Source: Fodinicurvata halophila (lineage in GTDB: Bacteria > Pseudomonadota > Alphaproteobacteria > Kiloniellales > DSM-21159). From it: a DNA stretch of 64,000 bases. The translations under genes and the position numbers were made by a program. The notes under the pieces are model-generated. The model made no database searches, was not told the origin of the DNA, and worked only from the letters and a program-made list of their open reading frames with translations. Location of the stretch: contig NZ_JBHSCW010000001.1 in assembly GCF_042651425.1 (NCBI RefSeq), positions 744,001 to 808,000 of the forward strand. The letters are read 5' to 3'. Shown piece by piece: positions 16,646 through 28,033 of the stretch (position 1 is its first letter; each line of letters starts with the position of its first letter).

Positions 16646-17641
16646 ATGTCCCGCTCCATTACCCTGAGAACGCATACTGCCTCCTGGCCCATTCGGGGAA
16701 GCTTCCGCATCTCGCGCGGCAGCAAGAGCGCGGCCGAGGTGGTCATTGCCGAGCTTTTCGAGGAGGGCGTGCGCGGCCGTGGCGAATGCGTTCCCTATGC
16801 CCGTTACGACGAAAGCCTGGAGTCGGTGACCGCCCAGCTTGAGTCCCTGGTCCCGGCCTTCGAAGCGGGAGAGATCACGGACAATCAGGAGATTCGCCAG
16901 GCCCTTCCGGCCGGCGCGGCGCGCAACGCGCTGGACTGCGCCTTCTGGGACCTGGAGGCCAAGAAGAGCGGCACCACGGTGTGGACGCTCTGCGGGCTGG
17001 AGGAGCCCGAGGCCGTGACCACCGCCTATACTCTGTCGCTGGACACGGCCGACGCCATGGGCCATGCCGCCTCGAACAATGCCGCGCGCCCGCTGCTCAA
17101 GCTGAAACTCGCCGGCGAAGGCGATCTCGAGCGTGTTCGCGCGGTCCGGGCCAACGCGCCGGACAGCCGCCTGATCGTCGATGCCAACGAAGGCTGGACG
17201 GTCGAGGACTACCACGCCCTGGTGGACGAGCTGGCGGCGCTGCAGGTCTTCATGATCGAGCAGCCCTTTCCCGCCGGCGAGGACGCCAGCCTGCGCAACT
17301 TGCCGCGACCCGTGCGGATCTGCGCCGACGAGTCCTGCCACGACACGGCGTCCCTGCCCGAACTGGGCGGCAAGTACGACATGGTGAACATCAAGCTGGA
17401 CAAGACCGGTGGGTTGACCGAGGCGCTGGAGCTGCGCCAAAAGGCCCGCGCCGAGGGCTACGAGATCATGGTGGGCTGCATGCTGGCCTCGTCGCTGGCC
17501 ATGGCGCCCGCCCTGCTGTTGGCCCAGGGTGCGGAGATCGTCGACCTCGACGGCCCCCTGCTGCTCAGCCAGGACTGCTCTCCCGGCCTGATCTTCGAGG
17601 GCAGCCGCATCCTGCCGCCCTCGCACGCCCTCTGGGGCTGA
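16646..17641 (+). CDS. Dipeptide epimerase (L-Ala-D/L-Glu epimerase, enolase superfamily)
   Basis: A 331-residue muconate-lactonizing-enzyme subgroup enolase-superfamily enzyme. The two catalytic lysines are in LLKLKLAGEGD (KxK motif) and NIKLDKTGG, and metal ligands are the acidic residues of VDANEGW, MIEQPFP and CADES. These fit dipeptide epimerases that recycle murein peptides such as L-Ala-D-Glu. The specificity is inferred from family resemblance; other dipeptides are possible. It is just downstream of tRNA-Gly and stands alone. Confidence 0.88.
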   Translation: MSRSITLRTHTASWPIRGSFRISRGSKSAAEVVIAELFEEGVRGRGECVPYARYDESLESVTAQLESLVPAFEAGEITDNQEIRQALPAGAARNALDCAFWDLEAKKSGTTVWTLCGLEEPEAVTTAYTLSLDTADAMGHAASNNAARPLLKLKLAGEGDLERVRAVRANAPDSRLIVDANEGWTVEDYHALVDELAALQVFMIEQPFPAGEDASLRNLPRPVRICADESCHDTASLPELGGKYDMVNIKLDKTGGLTEALELRQKARAEGYEIMVGCMLASSLAMAPALLLAQGAEIVDLDGPLLLSQDCSPGLIFEGSRILPPSHALWG

Positions 17642-17790
17642 GCGTCCCGAGGCGGCTTTTTCTCCTGCACCGACCGGCTTCGCCCTTTCCTTCCGGGGCG
17701 TCTTCTGGCACATAGCCTGCCTCAGCAGACAGACTTCCGATTCATCTGGCCTCGCGCCGCCTGAGCGCGGCGCAGCTTTCGAGTGCTCGC

Positions 17791-21051
<3,261 letters not shown>

Positions 21052-21166
21052 GGGCTCGGGGTCTCCGAAACCGGCCGAAACAGCGATTTGAACAAACCCT
21101 CGCGGGGTTGGGCCCGGCGGGGTCAGTGGGATTTCCACTGCAATTGCGGAGGATTTTTTCGTCGAG

Positions 21167-21643
21167 ATGAGTGAAAAGGTTCCCATGACGGCCAGCGGCT
21201 ATGCTCGCCTGGAGGAAGAGTTGAAGCACCTGCGCAGTGTCGCGCGCCCCGAGGTCATCAAGGCGATCGCGGAGGCCCGTGAACACGGCGATCTGTCCGA
21301 GAATGCGGAGTATCATGCCGCCCGCGAACGCCAGTCCTTCATCGAGGGGCGGCTCGCCGAACTGGAGGACAAGATCTCGCGCGCCCAGGTCATCGACCCG
21401 TCCAAGCTGTCCGGTGATACCGTCATGTTCGGCGCCACCGTCGAGGTCGCCGACGAGGACACGGACCAGGAGTCCACTTTCCAGATCGTCGGCGAAACCG
21501 AAGCCGAAGTGAAGGAAGGCCGGATCGCGGTGACCAGCCCCATGGCGCGCGCCCTCATCGGCAAGCAGGAAGGGGAGTCCGTCGAGGTCACCACACCCAA
21601 GGGCACCAAGGCCTACGAAATCCTGAAGATCCGGTATATCTGA
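21167..21643 (+). CDS. greA: Transcription elongation factor GreA
   Basis: Rescues backtracked RNA polymerase by stimulating transcript cleavage. The 158-residue protein has the N-terminal coiled coil with the acidic tip region (ENAEYHAARERQSFIEGRLA) and the C-terminal FKBP-like domain (ALIGKQEGESVEV). The N-terminus MSEKVPMTASGYARL is typical. A GGAGG lies 14 bases upstream of the ATG, further than usual. It follows carB, as in many alphaproteobacteria, and ends at a strong hairpin. Confidence 0.97.
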   Translation: MSEKVPMTASGYARLEEELKHLRSVARPEVIKAIAEAREHGDLSENAEYHAARERQSFIEGRLAELEDKISRAQVIDPSKLSGDTVMFGATVEVADEDTDQESTFQIVGETEAEVKEGRIAVTSPMARALIGKQEGESVEVTTPKGTKAYEILKIRYI

Positions 21644-21659
21644 CCGCTACATCCGAACT

Positions 21660-21690
21660 GGGCCCGCCTCTGCGGGCCCTTATTCGCTTT
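21660..21690 (+). terminator. Intrinsic terminator after greA
   Basis: GGGCCCGC (21660-21667), loop CTCT, GCGGGCCC (21672-21679): a perfect eight-base-pair hairpin 17 bases after the greA stop, followed by a T-rich stretch. Its downstream edge touches the 3' end of the convergent lrp gene, so it may serve both directions. Confidence 0.8.
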
Positions 21691-22180
21691 CCTCCGCCGG
21701 CGGCGCCGCCATCTCGTCGATGGGCACGCCCGGCCGGTCGGTGGAGGTGCGAATGACCTGGACGGTCAGGACAGTGGAGACATGTGGCGCCGAGGTCAGG
21801 CGCTGGGTCACTTCGTTCTCGTGGGCCGTGTTCCGGGCGACCACCTTGAGGACGAAGTCGTGCGGACCACGGGCCATGTGGCATTCGCGGATTTCCGGCC
21901 ACGAGGCCATGGTCTCCTCGAACTGCTGCAGTACGATCTCGCTCTGGCTATCGAGTCCGACCAGGGCGAAGAACATGACCTCGAAACCAAGGGCTTCGGC
22001 ATTGACTTCCGCATGATAGCCCTTGATATAGCCGGTTTCCTCCAGTGCGCGCACGCGTCGCAGGCACGGGGGAGCGGATATGCCCACCCGCTTGGCCAGG
22101 TCGACGTTGGTCATGCGCCCCTCCGCCTGGAGGTCCTTGAGAATCCGCATGTCGATGCGGTCCAGCTTGACGCGGGGCAT
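21680..22180 (-). CDS. Lrp/AsnC family transcriptional regulator
   Basis: A 166-residue feast/famine regulator. The N-terminal helix-turn-helix reads LDRIDMRILKDLQAEGRMTN followed by DLAKRVGISAPPCLRRVRAL, and the C-terminal RAM/ActDNA-binding domain ends in TVLTVQVIRTS. The 13-residue acidic tail (EMAAPPAEESE) is longer than usual. The amino acid effector cannot be predicted. It converges on greA. Confidence 0.93.
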   Translation of the reverse strand: MPRVKLDRIDMRILKDLQAEGRMTNVDLAKRVGISAPPCLRRVRALEETGYIKGYHAEVNAEALGFEVMFFALVGLDSQSEIVLQQFEETMASWPEIRECHMARGPHDFVLKVVARNTAHENEVTQRLTSAPHVSTVLTVQVIRTSTDRPGVPIDEMAAPPAEESE

Positions 22181-22514
22181 GGAGGGTTCTCCCTTAAGGT
22201 GTTTCGGGTGCCCGACAGACGGAAGCCTTCCCTGAAGGCACTTGGACCCGTTTCAGTCGCGGCACGATGAGCTGCGCAAGAATATTACTTCATTCCCCTG
22301 CTATGCAAGCCAAGCAATACGAGAGCTCCCCGGCACGAGAGACTTTATGACACGGGAGACACAACGGCGCCTGAAAGTCGATACGCCCATTCGACGAATT
22401 TCCTGCAGAAAATATTACCGTTTGTCATCGAAAGGTTGTATGGTAGACCCTGCGTGTATGGCAGTGTGCGTACAATCATAAAATGGAAGACACTACTTTA
22501 GGGTAAATAACATC
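22181..22514. other. Intergenic region between lrp and the first XRE regulator
   Basis: A 334-base stretch without a credible gene, becoming AT-rich toward the XRE start. A TACAAT element at 22471 is a possible -10 for the XRE gene, and a similar TATACAAT lies 45 bases upstream of the second XRE paralogue. No good -35 was found. Confidence 0.4.
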
Positions 22515-22877
22515 ATGTACCACCCAACAGACGTTCATATCGGCCGCAGGATCCGCGAGAAGCGCGTGTCTCTCGGCATGAGTCAGAGTGCCCTGGCGGA
22601 AGCTCTGGGAATCACCTTCCAGCAGGTCCAGAAGTATGAAAGCGGGGCCAACCGCGTAGGCGGCAGCCGACTCTGGGACATGAGCAAGGCACTGGGCGTG
22701 CCGGTCACCTATTTCTTCGAGGGCCTCTCGGGGCCGGGAAACAAGGCTCCCATGCCCAAGGAACCGCCTCTCAGCCGCCAGAGTCTCGAGTTGGCCCGCG
22801 CCATCAACGCCATTCCCGAAGGCGACTTGAAGAACCAGGTGGTCAAGCTGGTCAAGGCCTTCGCCAAGTCGGCGTGA
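22515..22877 (+). CDS. XRE family helix-turn-helix regulator (copy 1)
   Basis: A 120-residue protein with one Cro/CI-type helix-turn-helix at residues 8-62: IGRRIREKRVSLGMSQSALA, then EALGITFQQVQKYESGANRV. The C-terminal part is short and helical. It closely parallels the protein at 60351-60716 (shared QQVxKYExGANR and YFFE), so the two are paralogues. Stand-alone regulators of this type are common in alphaproteobacteria and mostly uncharacterised. The ribosome site is weak. Confidence 0.88.
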   Translation: MYHPTDVHIGRRIREKRVSLGMSQSALAEALGITFQQVQKYESGANRVGGSRLWDMSKALGVPVTYFFEGLSGPGNKAPMPKEPPLSRQSLELARAINAIPEGDLKNQVVKLVKAFAKSA

Positions 22878-23100
22878 AGGGTGCAGCCATATCAGGTGCT
22901 CCCTGGTATTCAATGACTCCGCCGGCATGACTTTCGCTGTGCGGAGTCGGGAAAAATAAAACACACGGCCTTTGGCGCCATGGGTTGTTAGCGGCCTGCG
23001 CAGGGACTAGATTGCCTCTCAACAGTGGCATCCCGACGTCCCGCGCAGGGCCGCCGACACCTGTTTCCCGGCGAAACCAGCAGACACGAGCACGAACGTC

Positions 23101-24066
23101 ATGAGCGAGACACAGCACAGCAAGGTTCTCATCCTGGGCTCCGGCCCGGCCGGTTACACGGCGGCCGTCTACGCCGCGCGCGCCAACCTGAAGCCGGTTC
23201 TGATCCAGGGTTTGCAGCCGGGCGGGCAGATGTCCATTACCACCGACGTCGAGAATTATCCCGGTTTCGCGGAGGCCATCCAGGGCCCCTGGCTCATGGA
23301 GCAGATGCAGCAGCAGGCGCACAACGTCGGCACGGAACTGATCACCGACACCATCGTCAAGGTGGAGCTCGACAGCCGTCCGATCCGCTGCCACGGCGAC
23401 TCCGGCACGACATACACCGGCGACACGCTGATCATCAGCACCGGCGCCCAGGCCCGCTGGCTGGGCCTGGAAAGCGAATCGCGCTTCATGGGTGCCGGCG
23501 TCTCCGCCTGCGCCACCTGTGACGGCTTCTTCTACCGCGGCAAGAAGGTCGCCGTGGTCGGCGGTGGCAACACGGCGGTCGAGGAAGCGCTGTTTCTCAC
23601 CAACTTTGCCGAGAGCGTGACCCTGATCCATCGACGCGACGAGCTGCGCGCGGAAAAGATCATGCAGGAGCGCCTGTTCCGCCATCCCAAGATCAACTTC
23701 ATCTGGAACTCTGTCGTCGAAGAAGTGCTGGGTGAGGATAACCCGCCGGGTGTGACCGGCCTGCGCCTGCGCAACACGCAGGACGGCAGCACCCAGGAGA
23801 TCGAGACCGACGGCCTGTTCATCGCCATTGGCCACGATCCGGCCACCAAGCTGTTCCAGGGACAACTGCCCATGGATGACGAGGGCTACATCATCACCGC
23901 GCCCGACTCGACCGATACCGGCGTTCCCGGGGTCTATGCCGCCGGTGACGTCAAGGACAAGGTCTATCGCCAGGCGGTCACGGCGGCGGGTATGGGCTGC
24001 ATGGCCGCCCTGGAAGCCGAACGCTTCCTGGCGACGCAGGAAGTCACCAGCGCAGCGGCGGAATAG
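23101..24066 (+). CDS. trxB: Thioredoxin-disulfide reductase
   Basis: NADPH-dependent FAD enzyme that keeps thioredoxin reduced. The 321-residue protein has an N-terminal FAD-binding motif (ILGSGPAGYTAAVYAARANL), the redox-active CATCDGFFY around residue 140, an NADPH-binding GGGNTAVEEA motif and a C-terminal FAD segment VYAAGDVKD. Downstream lies a LysR gene of the VtlR/LsrB type, an arrangement known from Rhizobiales. Confidence 0.97.
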   Translation: MSETQHSKVLILGSGPAGYTAAVYAARANLKPVLIQGLQPGGQMSITTDVENYPGFAEAIQGPWLMEQMQQQAHNVGTELITDTIVKVELDSRPIRCHGDSGTTYTGDTLIISTGAQARWLGLESESRFMGAGVSACATCDGFFYRGKKVAVVGGGNTAVEEALFLTNFAESVTLIHRRDELRAEKIMQERLFRHPKINFIWNSVVEEVLGEDNPPGVTGLRLRNTQDGSTQEIETDGLFIAIGHDPATKLFQGQLPMDDEGYIITAPDSTDTGVPGVYAAGDVKDKVYRQAVTAAGMGCMAALEAERFLATQEVTSAAAE

Positions 24067-24258
24067 TTCCGGCTTGATGCGCTGCGCCCGCAAGCTGCAT
24101 TTTAGCCTTTTTCCTTTCAAAACAGATCGCGAACGAACGGATTTTCCTTTAGTGTTCCGTTCCGGTCTCGGAGGAATCCTGGCCGACGAAAATCGTGTGG
24201 CTCGAATTTACAACCAAGGGGGGAGGTCCGCCCGTACAGGGATCGGGCCGTTTGTTTC

Positions 24259-25146
24259 ATGGATTGGGACAAGCTGCGCATCTTTCATGCCGTTGCCGAA
24301 GCGGGGAGCTTCACCCATGCGGGTGAGGTCCTGAATCTCAGCCAATCGGCAGTCAGCCGCCAGATCAGCGCCCTGGAGGAAAGCCTCAAGGTCCCGCTCT
24401 TCCACCGCCACGCCCGCGGCCTGATTCTCACCGAGCAGGGCGAACTGCTCTACCGGACAGCGCACGAGGTCTTTGCCAAGCTGGCCATTACCGAGGCACA
24501 GCTGACCGAAAGCCGCGACCGCCCCCGCGGGTTGTTGAAGGTAACCACCACTGTCGCCTTCGGTTCCACCTGGCTGGCACCGCGCCTGCGCCACTTCATG
24601 GACCTGTATCCGGACATCGAGCTTCACATGATCCTGGATGACCGTGAGCTGGATCTCTCCATGCGGGAAGCCGACGTCGCCATCCGCATGTCGCCGCCGC
24701 GCCAGGGCGACCTGATCCAGCGGCACCTCCTGAACGTCCATATCCAGGCCTACGCCTCGCCGGCCTACCTGAAGAAGCACGGCCTGCCCCAGAGCGTCGA
24801 GGAACTGGACAAGCATCGACTCGTGGTCTACGGGCAGGACACCCGGCCGCCCGTTCCCGACGTCAACTGGCTGCTGCGCACCGGGACGGCGACGGGCATG
24901 CGGCGGCCCGCCCTCACGGTCAACAACATCTACGCCATCATGCAGGCCATCTCGACCGGAGGGGGCATCGGCAGCCTGCCGGAGTACATGATCCAGGAAG
25001 ACAGCGACCTGGTGAAGATCCTGCCGGACATGGAAGGGCCGCGGATCGACGCCTATTTCGTCTATCCCGAGGAATTGCGCGGCACCCAGCGTATCGAGGT
25101 TTTCCGCGACTTTCTGCTCCGTCAGGTTGCGGATTCGCGCATGTAA
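24259..25146 (+). CDS. LysR family regulator of the VtlR/LsrB type
   Basis: A 295-residue LysR protein: winged helix-turn-helix at residues 1-60 (SFTHAGEVLNLSQSAVSRQI) and an effector domain. The start MDWDKLRIFHAVAEAGSF and the position right after trxB match VtlR/LsrB, which in Brucella, Agrobacterium and Sinorhizobium controls stress, surface and small-RNA (AbcR) genes (from memory). Here too a structured intergenic RNA locus follows. The protein has no cysteine, so the thiol-based redox sensing described for LsrB cannot operate. The name is by similarity and synteny, not proof. Confidence 0.85.
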   Translation: MDWDKLRIFHAVAEAGSFTHAGEVLNLSQSAVSRQISALEESLKVPLFHRHARGLILTEQGELLYRTAHEVFAKLAITEAQLTESRDRPRGLLKVTTTVAFGSTWLAPRLRHFMDLYPDIELHMILDDRELDLSMREADVAIRMSPPRQGDLIQRHLLNVHIQAYASPAYLKKHGLPQSVEELDKHRLVVYGQDTRPPVPDVNWLLRTGTATGMRRPALTVNNIYAIMQAISTGGGIGSLPEYMIQEDSDLVKILPDMEGPRIDAYFVYPEELRGTQRIEVFRDFLLRQVADSRM

Positions 25147-25196
25147 TCCACTTCCAGGGCGCATATCTGTTGTTTTCCGGCAACAGGTGTGTAGCT

Positions 25197-25211
25197 ATGC
25201 GACAGTCGCAT
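25197..25211. promoter_or_regulatory. Perfect T-N11-A palindrome, candidate VtlR/LysR operator
   Basis: ATGCGAC-A-GTCGCAT is a perfect 15-base dyad beginning 51 bases after the LysR stop codon. Its T25198 and A25210 are 11 bases apart, the classical LysR box geometry. It precedes the structured RNA locus. A second 15-base dyad, TGTTGCG-A-CGCAACA, lies at 25276-25290, also centred on an A. Binding by the neighbouring regulator is inferred. Confidence 0.5.
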
Positions 25212-25247
25212 GGCCCGTTTGTCCGTTTGTGCATAGACAATCGGCCC

Positions 25248-25447
25248 GGAAAATCCCATTTTTCCAATCAGACGATGTTGCGACGCAACATCCCTGAGAG
25301 CCCGGCGCCAGCGCCGGACTCTAGTCCGGATCCCATCCGGACACAGGGCCTTCGAGCGCGTCCCTCGCGCAGAGGGTCCTACGTCTCCCAGACGTGAAGC
25401 CTCCCTGTTCAACTTGCCGGGAACCATTTGGTTCCCGGCTTTTTTTT
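25248..25447 (+). ncRNA. Candidate small RNA with repeated CCC-loop hairpins (AbcR/suhB-like position)
   Basis: No protein frame fits. Consecutive hairpins can be drawn: GGAAAAT-CCC-ATTTTTCC (25248-25265), CCGGCG-CCAG-CGCCGG (25302-25317), GTCCGGAT-CCC-ATCCGGAC (25324-25342), GCGCG-TCCCT-CGCGC (25356-25370) and ACGTCT-CCC-AGACGT (25381-25395). A single-stranded CCTCCC at 25400-25405 follows, then the terminator at 25416-25447. CCC is presented in four loops, complementary to ribosome-binding sites. In Rhizobiales the AbcR (alpha-r15, suhB) RNAs lie next to vtlR/lsrB, so this is probably a relative or analogue. The 5' end is not determinable; the mature RNA may be only the 3' 110-150 bases. 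Confidence 0.6.
25416..25447 (+). terminator. Strong intrinsic terminator of the RNA locus
   Basis: GCCGGGAACC (25416-25425), loop ATTT, GGTTCCCGGC (25430-25439), then eight T. A perfect ten-base-pair stem with a full T-tract is the best terminator in the window. It ends no visible protein gene, supporting a non-coding transcript. Confidence 0.93.
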
Positions 25448-25567
25448 GGTCTGGACAGTGCCATGTGTCCCGACCCGGAAGCCGTCCTTGATCATGCGAC
25501 ATCCCTTCCCACCTGCTACGCATAGCGCTGAAATTCCTGGCTCACCGGCGACAAGGACCTTCCCACC

Positions 25568-25765
25568 ATGGAAAATTTCACTCTCCAGGAGCGCGAGCTT
25601 TATGAAGCCCTGAAGGAATTGCGCGAATCCCTTCTGGAGTTCGAGCGCCATCAGGACAAGCCGGTCACTTGGCCGGAACGGGTCGACAAGGCCTTTCAAC
25701 GCACGGACGTCGTCCTGCACGAAACGGAGAACAAGGCCGCTTCCAGCCTCGGCAGCGCGGGCTAG
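25568..25765 (+). CDS. Small acidic hypothetical protein
   Basis: A 65-residue, mostly helical, charged protein starting MENFTLQERELYEALKELRE, without membrane segments or cysteines. I do not recognise the family. Coding is supported by the high-GC third positions and by its fit between the sRNA terminator and the radical SAM gene. No clear ribosome site precedes the ATG. Function unknown. Confidence 0.6.
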   Translation: MENFTLQERELYEALKELRESLLEFERHQDKPVTWPERVDKAFQRTDVVLHETENKAASSLGSAG

Positions 25766-25838
25766 CGCCCTGCGGTCGATTGGTGGCCGGGAACAAAATG
25801 TTCTTGTTTTGTTCTGACCCTCAGGCTAAGCTGAGGGG

Positions 25839-26942
25839 ATGGACAGGAAACCTCCAGACCCCTCCAGGGAGACTCGGCACCCGGCAGACGGCCCGCGCAA
25901 GGGCCGCGGCGCTGTCGGCAACCCCGAGGGACGCTTCGACCAGGAAAGCCGCCGCCGCGAGCACGACGGATGGGACCTGGAGGAAGAGGAGCCCCGGCTG
26001 CAAACCGTTGTCTATGCCGACGCGGCGCGCTCCATCCTCTCGCACAACGACTCCCCCGACGTCCCGCTGTCGCGCTCGCTCAATCCCTATCGCGGCTGCG
26101 AGCACGGCTGTATTTACTGCTTCGCGCGGCCCAGTCATTCCTATCTGGGCCTGTCACCGGGACTGGACTTCGAAAGCCGCATCTTCGCCAAGCATGCCGC
26201 CGCGGACCTGCTGCGGCGGGAGCTCGCAAAACCCTCCTATCAGCCGGAGGTCATCGCGCTTGGCTCCAACACCGACCCCTATCAACCGGTGGAGCGCGAA
26301 CTGCGTATCACGCGCTCGGTCCTGGAAGTCCTTCGGGAAGCCCGACATCCGGTCACCCTGATCACCAAGTCGACACTGGTGCTGCGCGATCTCGACCTGC
26401 TGCAGGCCATGGCTGCCGAGAACCTCGTGCGCGTCTGCCTGTCGATCACCACCCTGGACGGCCGGTTGGCCCGGACCATGGAGCCGCGGGCCGCAAGCCC
26501 GCTGAAGCGACTGGCCACGCTCCACAGCCTGAACGAATCCGGCATCCCGGTCACCGTGCTCTCCGCGCCCATGATTCCCGGCTTGAACGACAGCGAACTG
26601 GAGTCGATCCTGGAGGCCGCGAGCGAGCGCGGCGCCGACAGGGCGGGCTACGTCCTGCTGCGCCTGCCCCACGAATTGGGCCCGCTGTTCGAGACCTGGC
26701 TGGACACACATCTGCCGGAACGAAAAAATCGCATTCTTAAACTTGTCAGAGAGACACGTTCTGGCCATCTTTACGAGAGCCGTTGGGGTACGCGGATGAA
26801 AGGTCGTGGAGTTTTCGCCGATCTCCTGCACCAGCGCTTCGAAGCGGCCACGAAGCGGCTGAAGCTGAATCAGATGGAACACTCCTTGGATTGCACTCGT
26901 TTCCGCAAGCCCCGAGATCCGCGGCAATTCGAGCTTTTCTAG
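25839..26942 (+). CDS. PA0069 family radical SAM protein
   Basis: A 367-residue radical S-adenosylmethionine enzyme related to Rv2578c/PA0069 proteins and distantly to spore photoproduct lyase. The cluster-binding CxxxCxxC is in NPYRGCEHGCIYCFARPSH near residue 90. Further conserved parts are ALGSNTDPYQPVERE and LLRLPHELGPLF. The substrate of the family is unknown. The upstream N-terminus is charged and low complexity. It is the first gene of a row that continues with a zinc-ribbon protein, rnhB and ccrM. Confidence 0.9.
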   Translation: MDRKPPDPSRETRHPADGPRKGRGAVGNPEGRFDQESRRREHDGWDLEEEEPRLQTVVYADAARSILSHNDSPDVPLSRSLNPYRGCEHGCIYCFARPSHSYLGLSPGLDFESRIFAKHAAADLLRRELAKPSYQPEVIALGSNTDPYQPVERELRITRSVLEVLREARHPVTLITKSTLVLRDLDLLQAMAAENLVRVCLSITTLDGRLARTMEPRAASPLKRLATLHSLNESGIPVTVLSAPMIPGLNDSELESILEAASERGADRAGYVLLRLPHELGPLFETWLDTHLPERKNRILKLVRETRSGHLYESRWGTRMKGRGVFADLLHQRFEAATKRLKLNQMEHSLDCTRFRKPRDPRQFELF

Positions 26943-27097
26943 GAGGTTACGTCATGTAACCGCCGTCTTTAGCAGCGTGCCATGCTGTATATGCATTGCT
27001 GCGCTGCAAGATGTAGGTTCCATGACGCATCAGCTTCCTTTATATGAATGCGATAAATTCGTCACAAGGACAGACGCCGATAACACAGGAAGATCTG

Positions 27098-27277
27098 ATG
27101 GCCCGGAATCGTAGTGAAAGTGTGAAGAAACCCGAGAGCGACCGCCAGCACGTATCCAAGAAGCGCAAGTGCCTCATGTGCGCGCAAACCTTCAGTTCTG
27201 CTTGGCCTGGGGAACGCATCTGCCCCTCCTGCAAGCAGACCCAGGCTTGGAGCGATGGTCACGGCATGGCGGCCTGA
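27098..27277 (+). CDS. Small zinc-ribbon-like protein
   Basis: A 59-residue basic protein with two CxxC pairs, CLMC and CPSC, spaced for a single zinc ribbon. The N-terminus is Lys/Arg-rich (MARNRSESVKKPESDRQHVSKKRK), suggesting nucleic-acid binding. ATG at 27098 is preferred to the one at 27044 because AGGAAG sits just upstream. Similar short CxxC proteins occur upstream of rnhB in relatives (from memory). Function unknown. Confidence 0.65.
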   Translation: MARNRSESVKKPESDRQHVSKKRKCLMCAQTFSSAWPGERICPSCKQTQAWSDGHGMAA

Positions 27278-27312
27278 CGCCGTGACGGGACAGCGCGCAC
27301 GCGTCTGTCCAC

Positions 27313-27954
27313 ATGCCTGACTACAGTCTCGAGACAGAACTCGGTGCCCGCGACGACCGGATAATCGTCGGTCTCGACGAGGCCGGACGAGGTCCTTGGG
27401 CCGGACCGGTCGTGGCGGCAGCCGTTTGCCTCTCCCCCGACGCTGCGGAGAGCCCTGCGTTCGAGCACCTCAACGACTCCAAGAAGCTGACCGCGTCACG
27501 CCGCACCGCCCTCTGCGAGGCCATCCGCAATAGCTGCGGCTGCGGTATCGGCCAGGCAAGCGTCGAGGAAATCGACAAGCTCAATATCCTGCAGGCCAGT
27601 ATGCTTGCCATGGAACGAGCTGTGGCCGAGCTGGGAGTCGCCCCTCACGCTGCTCTGGTGGATGGTCTGCACGCCCCCGCTTTGCCCTGTCCGCACCGGG
27701 CCCTGCCCCGGGCCGACGGCCTCAGCCTCTCCGTGGCTGCCGCCTCCGTTCTGGCCAAGGTCACGCGCGACCGCCTGATGGAAGAGCTGGACGAAAGCTG
27801 TCCCGGCTATCACTGGGCCCGCAATCGTGGCTATGGCACCGCCGAGCACAGGCGGGCCCTGGAACGGCTCGGACCGAGCAGATATCACCGTCGCTCCTTC
27901 CGGCCCATACAAGAACTTGTGTCCGGACTTGAAAACAAGACTGTAACTGGTTGA
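27313..27954 (+). CDS. rnhB: Ribonuclease HII
   Basis: Cleaves RNA in RNA-DNA hybrids, including single ribonucleotides in DNA. The 213-residue protein has the metal-binding IIVGLDEAGRGPWAGPVV motif (Asp, Glu), HLNDSKKLTASRR, and the catalytic DGLHAP region with Asp. The length is typical. It is 79 bases upstream of ccrM on the same strand, a pairing common in alphaproteobacteria. Confidence 0.96.
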   Translation: MPDYSLETELGARDDRIIVGLDEAGRGPWAGPVVAAAVCLSPDAAESPAFEHLNDSKKLTASRRTALCEAIRNSCGCGIGQASVEEIDKLNILQASMLAMERAVAELGVAPHAALVDGLHAPALPCPHRALPRADGLSLSVAAASVLAKVTRDRLMEELDESCPGYHWARNRGYGTAEHRRALERLGPSRYHRRSFRPIQELVSGLENKTVTG

Positions 27955-27992
27955 TTCTCACGAAAGACTTGACCGCGAATCCTCTCTGACTC
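27953..27992 (+). promoter_or_regulatory. GANTC cluster upstream of ccrM
   Basis: Three GANTC sites lie in 40 bases: GATTC (27953), GAATC (27977) and GACTC (27988), 42-81 bases before the ccrM ATG. GANTC is the CcrM target. In Caulobacter the ccrM promoter carries GANTC sites that couple expression to methylation state; the same role here is inferred. The first site overlaps the rnhB stop codon region. Confidence 0.55.
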
Positions 27993-28033
27993 AGGATACT
28001 CTCCACATCTGGCCACGGGGGGAGTAACGGGGC

